From Pseudonocardia acidicola (GTDB lineage: Bacteria; Actinomycetota; Actinomycetes; Mycobacteriales; Pseudonocardiaceae): a DNA stretch of 64,000 nucleotides. The DNA lies in NCBI RefSeq assembly GCF_012911935.1, contig NZ_JAAXLA010000020.1, positions 35,481 through 99,480 on the forward strand, read 5' to 3'. Position 1 is the stretch's first letter. Every line of letters starts with the position of its first letter. Below the pieces are notes generated by a model. It made no database searches. It was not told where the DNA came from and worked only from the letters and a program-made list of their open reading frames with translations. Below, piece after piece: positions 1 to 8,160 of the stretch. A program made the position numbers and the translations under genes.

Positions 1-357
1 GGTGCGGCGGCGCCCACGCTGGAGGGCGGCCGGATCACGCTCAGCCTCGGCTCCGGCCGCAAGCTCGACTTCGACCTGACCGCCCAGGTCGGCCGCGCCC
101 ACCTGCGCGGCGGCGGGTACGAGGGCTGGAACGGCTGGTACCAGGGGCACTGGAAGGGCGACGACAGCCTCGAGCACGAGACCTGGGACCTGACCGACCG
201 CGACCAGTTCTACCGCTACGCCAAGGCCGGGAGCGACCACCTCGTCGAGGTGCGGCACGAGGGCCAGGTCGGCTACGGGATCATGGAGTACATGGTGCTC
301 CCTGGCTATCCCCGCTACCAGGAGGCCATCCCGCCGCGACGCGAGGGACGGGCGTGA
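1..357 (+). CDS. C-terminal part of a hydratase-like/DUF7065-type protein of unknown function (5' end outside window)
   Basis: The reading frame is open from the first base and stops with TGA at 355-357. The visible 118 residues are rich in Trp, Tyr and Gly and end in a segment with GYGIMEYMVLPGY. The style and the position directly before a phosphotransferase gene match the proteins at 16569-17768 and 20978-22111, which are also next to phosphotransferase genes. The stop overlaps the GTG of the next gene, so the two are translationally coupled. Assignment to the DUF7064/7065 (CrtC/AttH lipocalin-like) group is from memory of the family and its context, not from a clear motif in this fragment. 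Function is unknown. Confidence 0.55.
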   Translation, partial: GAAAPTLEGGRITLSLGSGRKLDFDLTAQVGRAHLRGGGYEGWNGWYQGHWKGDDSLEHETWDLTDRDQFYRYAKAGSDHLVEVRHEGQVGYGIMEYMVLPGYPRYQEAIPPRREGRA

Positions 358-1412
358 CCCGCGGGACCGCGGAGGGCACGCGTCCGGCCGAGCCGGGTGT
401 GGGCGAGGTGTCGGGTGCGCTCGAAGCCTTCCTGCGCCGCAACCTGCCGCCCCATGCCAAGCCACAGGTCTGGGGTCTGCGGCGCTCCGGGACCGGGAGC
501 TCACGGGAGAACTGGCCCTTCGACGCCGCCTGGGTCACGAACGGGACGCGCTCGGTGCATCAGCTCCTGATGCGGCGCGACCCCCCGGCCGGAGTCGTCG
601 ACACGCAGCGGGCCACGGAGTTCGGGCTCCTGCGACGCCTCGTGGACACCCCCGTCCCCTCCCCCGTCGTGCACTGGCTCGACGACAGCGGCGAGCACCT
701 CCTGCGCCCCACCATGATCGTGGAGCGCTACGAGGGGGCCGCGCACCGGGCGGTGCTGCGTTCGGCGGATCCGCTGAGGCTCGGCGCGGACCGCCAGCGG
801 GCCCTCGCCGAGCGCCTGTGCGAGGTGCTCGCCACCCTGCACCTCGTCGACGTCGACGCGACGGGCATCCGCGGCGACCTCGAGGATCCCGGCCCCGACC
901 CGGCCGATCACGAGCTGACCCGCTGGGAACGGGAGCTGGACGCTCAGGAGCTCGAGCCGCAACCCGCCCTGCGCGCGGCGGCGGCCTGGCTACGCGACCA
1001 CCTGCCCCCGCGCCCCGCGCGCACGGTGGTCGTGCACGGCGACTTCCGGCCCGCCAACGTGCTCGTGCACTCCGGCGAGCTGGCGCTGCTGCTCGACTGG
1101 GAGCTCGCCCACCTCGGCGACCCGCTCGACGACCTGGGCTGGTACACGACCCCGCTGTACGCCCGCGAGCACTTCATCCCGGGCAGCTGGGAGGTCGAGG
1201 ACTTCCTGCGTCGCTACACGGAGCGCACCGGCATCGAGGTCGACCGCGACGCGCTGGTGTTCTGGCAGGTCATGTCGGCCTTCCGGCTCGCGGTGATCGC
1301 CCTGACGGGGGTGCGCAACTACTGCACGGGGGCGACGGACCGGCCGGCCGCGCCGGCCGACGGCGTGATCCGCCAGGTGCTGGCGGGGATCCTCGCCACG
1401 GGGGGGAGGTAG
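354..1412 (+). CDS. APH/ACAD10-type phosphotransferase family protein
   Basis: This is a 352-residue protein of the aminoglycoside phosphotransferase/choline kinase fold. The Brenner motif VVHGDFRPANVLVH (about residues 225-238) carries the catalytic Asp and the metal-binding Asn. The DFG-equivalent LLLDWELAHLGDPLDDL follows. Such proteins phosphorylate small hydroxylated molecules with ATP; actinobacterial ACAD10-like members sit in acyl-CoA and sterol catabolic clusters, and the substrate here is unknown. The GTG start overlaps the previous stop by 4 nt, and the next gene begins 2 nt after this stop behind a G-rich ribosome-binding site. Family is secure; substrate cannot be read from the sequence. 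Confidence 0.9.
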   Translation: MTRGTAEGTRPAEPGVGEVSGALEAFLRRNLPPHAKPQVWGLRRSGTGSSRENWPFDAAWVTNGTRSVHQLLMRRDPPAGVVDTQRATEFGLLRRLVDTPVPSPVVHWLDDSGEHLLRPTMIVERYEGAAHRAVLRSADPLRLGADRQRALAERLCEVLATLHLVDVDATGIRGDLEDPGPDPADHELTRWERELDAQELEPQPALRAAAAWLRDHLPPRPARTVVVHGDFRPANVLVHSGELALLLDWELAHLGDPLDDLGWYTTPLYAREHFIPGSWEVEDFLRRYTERTGIEVDRDALVFWQVMSAFRLAVIALTGVRNYCTGATDRPAAPADGVIRQVLAGILATGGR

Positions 1413-1414
1413 CG

Positions 1415-1876
1415 ATGCGCCCGACGCCGTCGGAGACGATCGCCGGAATCCGCGCGATCCTGAAGGACGTCGTCGAGCCGGAGGTGGGCTCGGAGTACGC
1501 CCGCAGCCGGCTCCGCGAGATCCGTGCGGTGCTCGCGCAGATCGACTGGAACGACGCGTGGGCGCACGTCCGCCGCCGCGACCGGGAGATCAGGGGTCTG
1601 CTCACCGAGGTCCGGGAATGGATCGAGGCGGACCCCGAGCGGGCGGACCGGTTCGCGGACCTGGCCGCGCGGATCGGCGCGGCCCGCGACGGTTCGGCCC
1701 AGGACGATTCAGCAGAGACCTTCGCCGAGCTGAACGCCTGCCACGACGCCGACGCCGCCCTGCTCGTCGAGGCCGGCGAGGCGCTGGCCCGCTGGGGCCG
1801 CGACCATCCGGACGCCGGGCCCGAGGAGTCCGGCCGCGAGCTGCGGATGCACATCCTGCAGCGGTTGGGGAGCTGA
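1415..1876 (+). CDS. Small phosphotransferase-partner protein (DUF6285-like)
   Basis: This 153-residue acidic, helical protein starts at an ATG 2 nt after the phosphotransferase stop, behind the sequence GGGGGGAGG at 1401-1409. It has no membrane segment or metal motif. It resembles the 152-residue product of 15062-15520 in length, position beside a phosphotransferase and N-terminal pattern (a T-x-x-x-I-x-x-I beginning, then a Glu/Pro-containing helix). The protein at 19573-20970 has a comparable N-terminal part fused to a phosphotransferase. DUF6285 proteins are known as neighbours of such kinases; assignment to that family is tentative. A role as an accessory or regulatory subunit is inferred from context. 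Confidence 0.6.
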   Translation: MRPTPSETIAGIRAILKDVVEPEVGSEYARSRLREIRAVLAQIDWNDAWAHVRRRDREIRGLLTEVREWIEADPERADRFADLAARIGAARDGSAQDDSAETFAELNACHDADAALLVEAGEALARWGRDHPDAGPEESGRELRMHILQRLGS

Positions 1877-1906
1877 GGAGCCTTCCGCGGGGCGGAGAAC
1901 GCAGCG

Positions 1907-1943
1907 GAGAGGGGCCGGGATCGACGAGATCCCGGCCCCTCTC
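1907..1943. terminator. Perfect 16-bp hairpin between convergent genes
   Basis: The arms GAGAGGGGCCGGGATC (1907-1922) and GATCCCGGCCCCTCTC (1928-1943) are exact reverse complements around a 5-nt loop. It lies between the plus-strand operon ending at 1876 and the minus-strand gene ending at 1954, so it can serve both. There is no strong U tract, which is usual in high-GC actinobacteria. Confidence 0.85.
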
Positions 1944-1953
1944 CCGTGTGCGT

Positions 1954-2265
1954 TCAGATGGCGGTGTAGGCGTAGGTGGCCATCCCGCTGCGATCGAGGG
2001 AGTCCCCCATGTCCATGGACTTCGCCGCGGTGCTCAGCGCCGCGAGCGCGTCCGGCAGGGAGTCCGCCTCGACCTGGTAGATCGCGAGGTACGGGAACTC
2101 CGGCAGCTCACCGTGGACCGACGGCTCGGCCCGGTAGCGCTGCGCGGCGACGAACCCGTCGACCTTCAGCACATCGGGCAGGTGGACGGTGTCGTACCAC
2201 TCGTTGAACTCGGCGTCCTTGCCCTCGACGGGGCGGGTGTGGACGACCAGGACATGACGGGCCAT
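1954..2265 (-). CDS. DUF4286/EthD-like dimeric alpha-beta barrel protein
   Basis: The 103-residue product begins MARHVLVVHTRPVEGKD and carries the EFNEWYDTVHLPDVLK pattern. This WYD..H.P signature is typical of small ferredoxin-like alpha-beta barrel proteins (DUF4286/EthD/Dabb type), which are often found in aromatic and steroid catabolic clusters. The family's known members are small stand-alone proteins, some with enzymatic roles on ring substrates and many unassigned. The start has an AGGAG 6 nt upstream. It lies downstream of the E1 pair on the same strand, but a hairpin at 2328-2369 separates them. Function is not established. Confidence 0.75.
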   Translation of the reverse strand: MARHVLVVHTRPVEGKDAEFNEWYDTVHLPDVLKVDGFVAAQRYRAEPSVHGELPEFPYLAIYQVEADSLPDALAALSTAAKSMDMGDSLDRSGMATYAYTAI

Positions 2266-2327
2266 GCGGGACTCCTGACGGTGACGGCGGACCGCAGCAC
2301 GAGCCCGGTCCGGGCGACATAGCGGAA

Positions 2328-2369
2328 CGGCCCGGGACAGGGAGGGTCGGCCCCCTGCGTCCCGGGCCG
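2328..2369 (-). terminator. Hairpin downstream of the E1 beta gene
   Basis: CGGCCCGGGAC (2328-2338) pairs with GTCCCGGGCCG (2359-2369), and the inner AGGG/CCCCT extends the stem with a bulge. It lies 26 nt past the E1 beta stop on the minus strand. Confidence 0.7.
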
Positions 2370-2394
2370 GGCGGGCGTCCTCACGCCGATCAGC

Positions 2395-3402
2395 TCAAAG
2401 GATGGACTTCACGGACTCGACCACGACCGCCGCGGTCGGGAAGTTCGACAGGCTCGGCGAGAACGGAATCGGCACGAAGCCTGCTCCGAGCCTCTGTACC
2501 GGCGCCAGGAGCTCGCCGAACAGGTGCTCGTTGACCTGGGCCGCGATCTCCGCCCCGGGGCCGGCGAACCGGGTCGCCTCGTGGACGACCACCGCGCGCC
2601 GCGTGCGCTCGACGGACTCGAGAACGGTCTCGATGTCGAGGGGGACCAGGCTGCGCAGATCGATGACCTCGGCCTCGATGCCGTCGGCCGCCAGCTGCTC
2701 GGCTGCGTCGAGCACGATCGGCACCTGGGCTCCGTAGGTCACCAGCGTGACGGCGTCGCCGCTGCGCAGCATGTTGGCCTTACCGATCGGCACGACGTGC
2801 TCGCCGACGGGAACCTGGCCCTTACGGCCGTACGCCAGGTTGATGTGCTCGATGAACAGCACCGGGTCGTCGTCCCGGATGGCCGCGGTGAGCAGCCCCT
2901 TGGCGTCGGCGGCCGAGGACGGCATCACCACCTTGACGCCCGGCGTGTGCATGAACCACGCCTCGAGCGACTGCGCGTGCTGCGCGCCGAAGCGGCTGCT
3001 GCCCACCACGGTGCGGACCGTGATCGGAGTCGGGGTCGCGCCGCCGGACATGTAGCGGAACTTGGCCGCGTGGTTGACCAGCTGGTCCATCGCCATCGTG
3101 ATGAAGTCGAAGAACATGATCTCGGCGACCGGCCGGTACCCGCCCAGAGCCAGGCCCACCGAAGTACCGACGATGCTCTGCTCCACGATCGGCGTCGCGC
3201 GGACCCGTGCGGTGCCGTACTTGGTGGAGAGGCCCTTGGAGACCTTGAAGACCCCGCCGGCCGGGTCCGCGATGTCCTCGCCGAGGAGGACGACCTTCGG
3301 GTCGCGCGCCATCTCCAGGTCCAGCGCCGAGTTCTCGGCGGCGACCAGGGTCATCTCGGCCGTCTCGGTTGTCCCGGTCGCGGCATCCATGGTCGCGGTC
3401 AT
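2395..3402 (-). CDS. 2-oxoacid (pyruvate/branched-chain/acetoin-type) dehydrogenase E1 component, beta subunit
   Basis: This is a 335-residue protein of the usual length for E1 beta. The N-terminal transketolase pyrimidine-binding domain spans about residues 15-195 (LGEDIADPAGGVFKVSKGL, TPIVEQSIVGTSVGLALGG, FFDFITMAMDQLVNHAAK) and the transketolase C-terminal domain about residues 210-335 (VTYGAQVPIVLDAAEQL, VIDLRSLVPLD). With the alpha subunit it would decarboxylate a 2-oxo acid with thiamine diphosphate and pass the acyl group to a lipoyl E2. Its ATG overlaps the alpha-subunit stop (ATGA). No E2 or E3 gene is present in the window, so the partner must be encoded elsewhere. The substrate is not certain. 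Confidence 0.92.
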   Translation of the reverse strand: MTATMDAATGTTETAEMTLVAAENSALDLEMARDPKVVLLGEDIADPAGGVFKVSKGLSTKYGTARVRATPIVEQSIVGTSVGLALGGYRPVAEIMFFDFITMAMDQLVNHAAKFRYMSGGATPTPITVRTVVGSSRFGAQHAQSLEAWFMHTPGVKVVMPSSAADAKGLLTAAIRDDDPVLFIEHINLAYGRKGQVPVGEHVVPIGKANMLRSGDAVTLVTYGAQVPIVLDAAEQLAADGIEAEVIDLRSLVPLDIETVLESVERTRRAVVVHEATRFAGPGAEIAAQVNEHLFGELLAPVQRLGAGFVPIPFSPSLSNFPTAAVVVESVKSIL

Positions 3403-4445
3403 GCGAGCCCCCTCACCCAGGTGTTGTCGGCGAACACGTCGGCCATCAGCTCGTCAGGACCCGGTGCGGGGCTGGCCTCGGCGTATGCGAACGCGTCGTC
3501 GACGTACTCGGCGGCCTCCGCGTCGAGCTCGTCGAGCCGCTCGTTCGTCACCAGCCCCTCCTCGGCCAGCCAGCGCCGGAAGGTCGGCGCAGGGTCCCGG
3601 GCCAGGGCGGCGTCGAGCTCCTCACGCGGGACGTAGCTGTAGTCGGCGGTGCCGCTGTGCCCGGTGAGCCGGTAGGTCACGGCCTCGACGAAGACGGGGC
3701 CGGCACCGCTACGGGCGTGTTCCACGGCGTCACGCAGCGCACGCCAGGTGGCGATCGCGTCGAAGCCGTCGACCTTGACCGCCTTCATGCCGTACGCCCG
3801 GGCACGGTCCGCGAGCTCGGTCGACGCGGTGTACTCCGCGATCGGCGTGTGCTCGCCCCATTGGTTGTTCTGGCATACGAACACCACCGGGAGGCTCCAC
3901 AGGGCGGCCAGGTTCAGCGCCTCGTGCGTGGTGCCGATCGAGGTCGCGCCGTCGCCGAAGGTCACCCCGACGACCCTGCTCTCGGCGCCCTCGCTGCTCG
4001 CGTCGAGCTGCGCAGCGAGCCCCAGGCCGACCGCGATGGGCAGGCCCGACCCGACGATCCCGGTGGTGGCCATGAAGCCGACCGAGGCGTCGTGCAGGTG
4101 CATCGGGCCGCCCTTTCCCTTGCTCATCCCGTCCACGCGCCCGTACAACTCGGCCATGATCGACCGCAGCGTGGCGCCCTTGGCGAGCGCGTCGCCCAGG
4201 TTGCGGTACGTGGACACGATCCGGTCGTCGGCGCGGAGGGCCTCGCCGTAGGCGGCGCAGACCGCCTCCATGCCGCGGACCGGGTAGAACGCTGCCTGCA
4301 GCTTGCCGGCCTTCGCCTCCTTCACCGAGCGCTCGTCGGCCAGGGTGGTCACCACCATCAGCCGGTACATGCGTTCGAGGGCGTCGGCGTCGGGCCGTTC
4401 ACCCCCCTCCGCCGCGCGCGTCGCTTCCAGGGTCGACTCTGACAC
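3399..4445 (-). CDS. 2-oxoacid dehydrogenase E1 component, alpha subunit (TPP-dependent)
   Basis: This 348-residue protein has the E1 alpha domain throughout. The thiamine diphosphate/Mg motif is GDGATSIGTTHEALNLA (about residues 165-181) followed by FVCQNN, and the upstream GGPMHLHD and GSGLPIAVGLGLAAQ segments are family hallmarks. It forms the alpha2beta2 E1 with the product of 2395-3402, with which it overlaps by 4 nt. The GTG start at 4445 is chosen because GGAG lies 7 nt upstream. In this context it may act on a 2-oxo acid released late in the degradation pathway, or like acetoin dehydrogenase; the sequence does not decide. Confidence 0.92.
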   Translation of the reverse strand: MSESTLEATRAAEGGERPDADALERMYRLMVVTTLADERSVKEAKAGKLQAAFYPVRGMEAVCAAYGEALRADDRIVSTYRNLGDALAKGATLRSIMAELYGRVDGMSKGKGGPMHLHDASVGFMATTGIVGSGLPIAVGLGLAAQLDASSEGAESRVVGVTFGDGATSIGTTHEALNLAALWSLPVVFVCQNNQWGEHTPIAEYTASTELADRARAYGMKAVKVDGFDAIATWRALRDAVEHARSGAGPVFVEAVTYRLTGHSGTADYSYVPREELDAALARDPAPTFRRWLAEEGLVTNERLDELDAEAAEYVDDAFAYAEASPAPGPDELMADVFADNTWVRGLA

Positions 4446-4494
4446 TGCGGATCTCCTTCGTTGCTGGGTCGGGGCGCACTCGCGGGAAGCGGCG

Positions 4495-5856
4495 TCAGAC
4501 GCCGAGCCGCCGGCGGTAGACGTGGTAGAAGTGCCGGATCTTGGTCTCCTGGTAGCGCCCGAACGTCACACCCGGCTTGTTCTGGGCCATCGTGTGCAGG
4601 CCCTTCTGCACCCAGCCGATGTTGTACTCGTCCTGGAAGAAGACGCGGGCCAGCGGGCCGAGATCGTGGGCGTCGACGAACGACTCCTCGAGCGAGAGCC
4701 AGCGCACCCGTGCGGGCTCGGGACGCTCGCCGAGGAACGGCGAGAGGACCAGGCATTCCATCACCGACTGCTCGGGGTCGTCTCCGTGCGGCCGGAAGCG
4801 GTAGCAGGTGCGGTTGTACGCGCCCCACGGGTGGAAGTTCGGGAACACCGTGTAGAAGAACGTGTCCACGCACTCGGTGTCGGACAGCTCCTCGGCGAAG
4901 TCGCCGACGCTGTCGTGCATCTTCTTGCGTGTCGCGGCACCGATCACGGACCGGGCGCGGGCGTCGTCCGGCAGGGTCATGACGGGGGCGTCGTCGAGCC
5001 CCAGTCCCATCATGGCGTCGAAGATCTCCTGCTCGGTGGGCTGGACCGTCAGGTGCGGGCTGGGCGTGCCGCGCGGTGTGATCGCCCGGCTGACGTTGTC
5101 CCAGGCGTCGTACTGCGAGTTGGCGTCGCCGATGCCCTGGAGCAGCTGCGGGTGGGTCGTCACGACGTGGAACGACTCCATGAAGGCCTCCTGCGCAACC
5201 TTCCAGTTGCACGGCAGGACCTTGGCGACGTGCGCCTGGGTGTAACGGCCCTCGAAGTCCCACCGGTCGAGCTGCTCGGGAAGCACGCCCAGGTAGTCCA
5301 TCAGCGGCTCGGGCTCGGGGTCGAGGTTGACGAACACGAACCCGCCCCAGGTGCCCACCGCGACCTCGGGCAGGCGGAAGTTCTCGCCGTTGACGTGTGG
5401 GAAGTCCCAGGCCGCGGGGACGTGGGCGAGCTCGCCCTCCAGGCTCCAGCAGAAGCCGTGGAACGGGCAGCGGAGCTCGTGGACGTTGCCGGCCTCCTCG
5501 CGGAGCTGGCGTCCGCGGTGCAGGCAGGCGTTGTAGTAGGCCTTGATCTCATCGGGGGCGGTGCGCACGATCAGCACGGAGATGCCCGCGATGTCGTAGA
5601 CCTCGGTGTCGCCGATGTTCGGGATCAGCTCCTCCCGGCAGGCGAACTGCCAGGTGCGCAGCCAGATCTTCTCCTTCTCCAGCGCGGCGATCTCCCGCGA
5701 CCAGTAGAAGTGCGCCGGGATGTCGGCGACCCCGTAGTCGGGCTCGGTCTCGATCGTCAGGAACTTCGGCACCTCGCGGGTGTCGGCCGCGACCAGGTCC
5801 TGGTAGCTGGCGCCCGGCGAGCGGTCCTCGCGGGCCTGCGGCAGCGTGCCTGTCAC
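4495..5856 (-). CDS. Rieske non-heme iron oxygenase, alpha subunit
   Basis: This is a 453-residue aromatic-ring-hydroxylating dioxygenase type protein. The N-terminal Rieske domain has CLHRG and CPFHGFCWSLEG, giving the C-x-H / C-x2-H ligands of the 2Fe-2S cluster. The C-terminal catalytic domain has NWKVAQEAFMESFHVVTTHP, the bridging acid and the two mononuclear-iron His. Electrons would come from a separate reductase; the flavoprotein at 40923-41891 is a candidate. No oxygenase beta subunit is present. The frame is open further upstream, but GTG at 5856 is favoured because it overlaps the stop of the small upstream gene (GTGA) and has GGGGAGG just before it. Confidence 0.9.
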   Translation of the reverse strand: MTGTLPQAREDRSPGASYQDLVAADTREVPKFLTIETEPDYGVADIPAHFYWSREIAALEKEKIWLRTWQFACREELIPNIGDTEVYDIAGISVLIVRTAPDEIKAYYNACLHRGRQLREEAGNVHELRCPFHGFCWSLEGELAHVPAAWDFPHVNGENFRLPEVAVGTWGGFVFVNLDPEPEPLMDYLGVLPEQLDRWDFEGRYTQAHVAKVLPCNWKVAQEAFMESFHVVTTHPQLLQGIGDANSQYDAWDNVSRAITPRGTPSPHLTVQPTEQEIFDAMMGLGLDDAPVMTLPDDARARSVIGAATRKKMHDSVGDFAEELSDTECVDTFFYTVFPNFHPWGAYNRTCYRFRPHGDDPEQSVMECLVLSPFLGERPEPARVRWLSLEESFVDAHDLGPLARVFFQDEYNIGWVQKGLHTMAQNKPGVTFGRYQETKIRHFYHVYRRRLGV

Positions 5857-6137
5857 AGCGCCTCCCCTTCCTTCGTGTGGGAGGACGGGTCGGCCTCCAC
5901 GGCGGCCTCGCCGTCCCGTTCCTCGGTGAACCCCGCGGCATGCCGCGAGGTGACGGCGTTCTCGTGCGTGCCGAGCCACCGGCACATCTCGACGTCGGCG
6001 CTGCGCACCTCGCCGGACTGCCAGCAGCCGTAGCGGTCGAAGACCCCGCGCTTCCCCGCCTTGTCGACCTCGACGAGGCCGTCCCCGATCGCGGCGTAGA
6101 TGTGCCCGCTGAACGGATGCCGCAAGCGGTAGACCAT
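5853..6137 (-). CDS. Small protein translationally coupled to the Rieske oxygenase
   Basis: This 94-residue protein begins MVYRLRHPFSGHIYAAIGDG and contains DRYGCWQSGEVRSADVEMCRWLG with two Cys. Its last codons overlap the oxygenase start by 4 nt, and GGAGG lies 6 nt before its ATG. Tight coupling suggests a subunit or assembly partner of the oxygenase, perhaps standing in for a beta subunit or binding the product. I do not recognise a named family. The C-terminal 35 residues are charged and probably disordered. The gene leads the operon and faces the MarR gene across a divergent promoter region. Confidence 0.75.
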   Translation of the reverse strand: MVYRLRHPFSGHIYAAIGDGLVEVDKAGKRGVFDRYGCWQSGEVRSADVEMCRWLGTHENAVTSRHAAGFTEERDGEAAVEADPSSHTKEGEAL

Positions 6138-6186
6138 GGCTTCCTCCGTGTGCGCGACCTCGGCACCCTCGTGCGCTCCGCACTCA

Positions 6187-6304
6187 GACGATACTCTAGT
6201 ACGCGACCATCATGGATGCGAGCTTCCTCGACCCGGCGATGCGAGACCCATGGGGGACGCCGCACGGAAACTCGTTCACTCAACAGTATTGCTCTAGAGT
6301 TGTG
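6187..6304. promoter_or_regulatory. Divergent promoter/operator region with two TCTAG boxes
   Basis: In a GC-rich background, ATACTCTAGTA (6191-6201) and CAGTATTGCTCTAGAG (6284-6299) stand out between the oxygenase operon and the MarR gene. Both contain the CTCTAG core seen upstream of many other operons here, so they are candidate MarR operators; a -10 role is also possible. Confidence 0.55.
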
Positions 6305-6371
6305 TTCGCCACCCGCGAGGGACGTCGGGACGCCGGAGTCCGGCGCGAAGCCGGTGACGACAGGAGCAGTG

Positions 6372-6944
6372 ATGGTGATTCAGCGGCCGAGGGCGACCGA
6401 CGACCCACCGGCGGACCCGATCGACTGGGCGCGACACTTCTGGGTGCGCCAGGGCCTCGGCGACGGGAGCCCGTTCCTCGCGATGAGCTCGACGTTGCGC
6501 TTCCACCGGATCATGGTCGACCGCATCGAACCCCGCCTGCGCGCGCACGAGCTCAACCTCACCGACTACATGCTTCTGATGACGCTCCTGCTCAGCAACA
6601 GCGGCACGCGGCTGATCAGTCACCTCGCCCGCAGCCTGCTCGTACATGCGACCACCGCGACGCTGGCCACCGACCGGCTCGCCCGGCGTGGGCTGATCAC
6701 GCGCGAAGCGCACCCCGATGACCGGCGGGCGACCCTCGTGACGATCACCGAGGCCGGGCGGGCGTTGGCGTGCGACGCGACGGACACCTTGCGCACCATC
6801 GGCTTCGGCGTGGGGGAGGGAGACGACGAGGAGGCCGAGGCGGACCAGCGGACGCTGACCGAGTTGCTCGCCCGGCTGCGGTCCGGCGCCGGTGACGGGG
6901 AGCTCGGGTCGATCCCCGCCGAGCCCATCCCCCCACCCCGCTGA
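6372..6944 (+). CDS. MarR family transcriptional regulator (copy 1)
   Basis: This 190-residue winged-helix regulator contains LNLTDYMLLMTLLLSNSGTR, then the recognition-helix region LARSLLVHATTATLATDRLA, and the wing HPDDRRATLVTITEAG. It is strikingly similar to the product of 31292-31855 through residues 15-140 (ARHFW..GLGD, FHRIMVD, DYMLLMTL, HATTATLATDRL). MarR dimers usually repress neighbouring catabolic genes until a pathway ligand or CoA ester binds. ATG 6372 is chosen over longer in-frame options because GGAG lies about 5 nt upstream and because homology to copy 2 starts there. The C-terminus is acidic and longer than in copy 2. Confidence 0.9.
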   Translation: MVIQRPRATDDPPADPIDWARHFWVRQGLGDGSPFLAMSSTLRFHRIMVDRIEPRLRAHELNLTDYMLLMTLLLSNSGTRLISHLARSLLVHATTATLATDRLARRGLITREAHPDDRRATLVTITEAGRALACDATDTLRTIGFGVGEGDDEEAEADQRTLTELLARLRSGAGDGELGSIPAEPIPPPR

Positions 6945-7020
6945 TTCCCGGGGCCCCTCATGGCCGCCGACACGTCGTCGTCGGGTTGGCGGATCGTGGC
7001 GGGTTGCGGAGCGCGGACGC

Positions 7021-8160
7021 TCAGTCCTCGTCCATGCGGAGGCGGCGGCCGGTGGCGGCGGAGCGGGTGATCACGTCGAGCAGACGGTGCCGCCGGCGGC
7101 CGTGGGCGAAATCCGGCACCGCGTCCTTCGGCTCGACCGGCACACCGTCGAGCTCGGCGCGCAGGGTGGCGTAGGCGGCGGCGAGGTTCGCGGCCGGGTG
7201 TCCGGCCCGCTCCCGGAAGCCCGCCACCGTGAAGTAGCGCGCGGGAACGGTGAGCTCGTGGAGCTCCTCCCCGGCCCGGGCGCCGCGCAGCGCGACCGGT
7301 GCGAGCTGCAGATGCCCGTGCGGCCCGGACACGATCAGGTCTCCCTCGGTCCCGTTGATCTCCCAGTGCAGGTTCGTCCCGTGGGAGCGGCCGCCCCGGA
7401 AATGCAACGACGCCACGGCTCCCGACTCGAGCAACCCGTGCACGGCGACCTGGTCCTCGCTCGTCATGGCGGCCCGCGCGCCGGTACCCGCCTCGCGCAC
7501 CTCGGGCCTCCTGACCGCGGAGAGCGCGCTGACCTCGGTGAACTCCCCGAGGCAGGCGCACAGCGCGTCGACCAGGTGACCGAAAGGGATCGCGAGCATC
7601 GTGGAGCCGCCGGTGCGGTCGAGCAGGTAGGAGGTCCGCGGGTCGTACTCCGCACCCCAGGACATGCCCGACGCGACGACGCTGGTGGAGAGCACCTCGC
7701 CGAGCCAGCCGTCGGCGACGAGGTCACGGACGTAGCGGATGGTCGGGGACGAGCGGGCCTGCAGCCCGACGGCGGTGCGGACCCGCCTCGCCGCCGCGAG
7801 GTCGGTCAGCTCCGCCGCCTCCTCCTCGGAGGTGGCGAGCGGCCACTCGCAGTAGACGGCTTTGCCCGCCTCGAGCGCCGGCAGGACGAGCTCGCGGTGC
7901 CGGGCCGCCTGCACGGTGACGACGACCAGGTCGACGTCCTCGCAGGCGGCAAGCTCGGCTGCGGAGCCGAACGTGCGCCCGACCCCGTGCCTCTCCCCCG
8001 CCACACGCGCCGTGTCCGCCGAGCTCGCGGACAGCGCCCGGAGCTCGTAACCCGGTACCGCGGCCAGCGCGGGCACGTGGGCGCCCGCGGCCCAGCCACC
8101 GCTCGCGCTGAGCCCGACGATCCCGACGCCGAGGGTTCGCGTCACGTCCGGCCCGGTCAC
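7021..8160 (-). CDS. Gfo/Idh/MocA family NAD(P)-dependent oxidoreductase
   Basis: This 379-residue protein has an N-terminal Rossmann domain (LGVGIVGLSASGGWAAGAHV, the G-x-G-x2 dinucleotide loop; then LVVVTVQAARHRELV and YCEWPLATSEEEA, the EKP-like substrate/cofactor strand with Glu-Trp-Pro) and a C-terminal alpha/beta substrate domain. The family oxidises sugars, cyclitols or other secondary alcohols, or reduces carbonyls. The GTG at 8160 overlaps the stop of the acyl-CoA dehydrogenase (GTGA). EWP in place of the common EKP removes the usual catalytic Lys of Gfo/Idh/MocA enzymes, as also seen in some galactose-1-dehydrogenase-type and Gal80-like relatives. Substrate is unknown. Confidence 0.85.
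   Translation of the reverse strand: MTGPDVTRTLGVGIVGLSASGGWAAGAHVPALAAVPGYELRALSASSADTARVAGERHGVGRTFGSAAELAACEDVDLVVVTVQAARHRELVLPALEAGKAVYCEWPLATSEEEAAELTDLAAARRVRTAVGLQARSSPTIRYVRDLVADGWLGEVLSTSVVASGMSWGAEYDPRTSYLLDRTGGSTMLAIPFGHLVDALCACLGEFTEVSALSAVRRPEVREAGTGARAAMTSEDQVAVHGLLESGAVASLHFRGGRSHGTNLHWEINGTEGDLIVSGPHGHLQLAPVALRGARAGEELHELTVPARYFTVAGFRERAGHPAANLAAAYATLRAELDGVPVEPKDAVPDFAHGRRRHRLLDVITRSAATGRRLRMDED

Noticed and set aside
4495..6183. 562-residue version of the Rieske oxygenase
   Set aside because: The extra N-terminus overlaps the small upstream gene and is Arg/Gly-rich without family similarity; GTG 5856 fits the 4-nt overlap.
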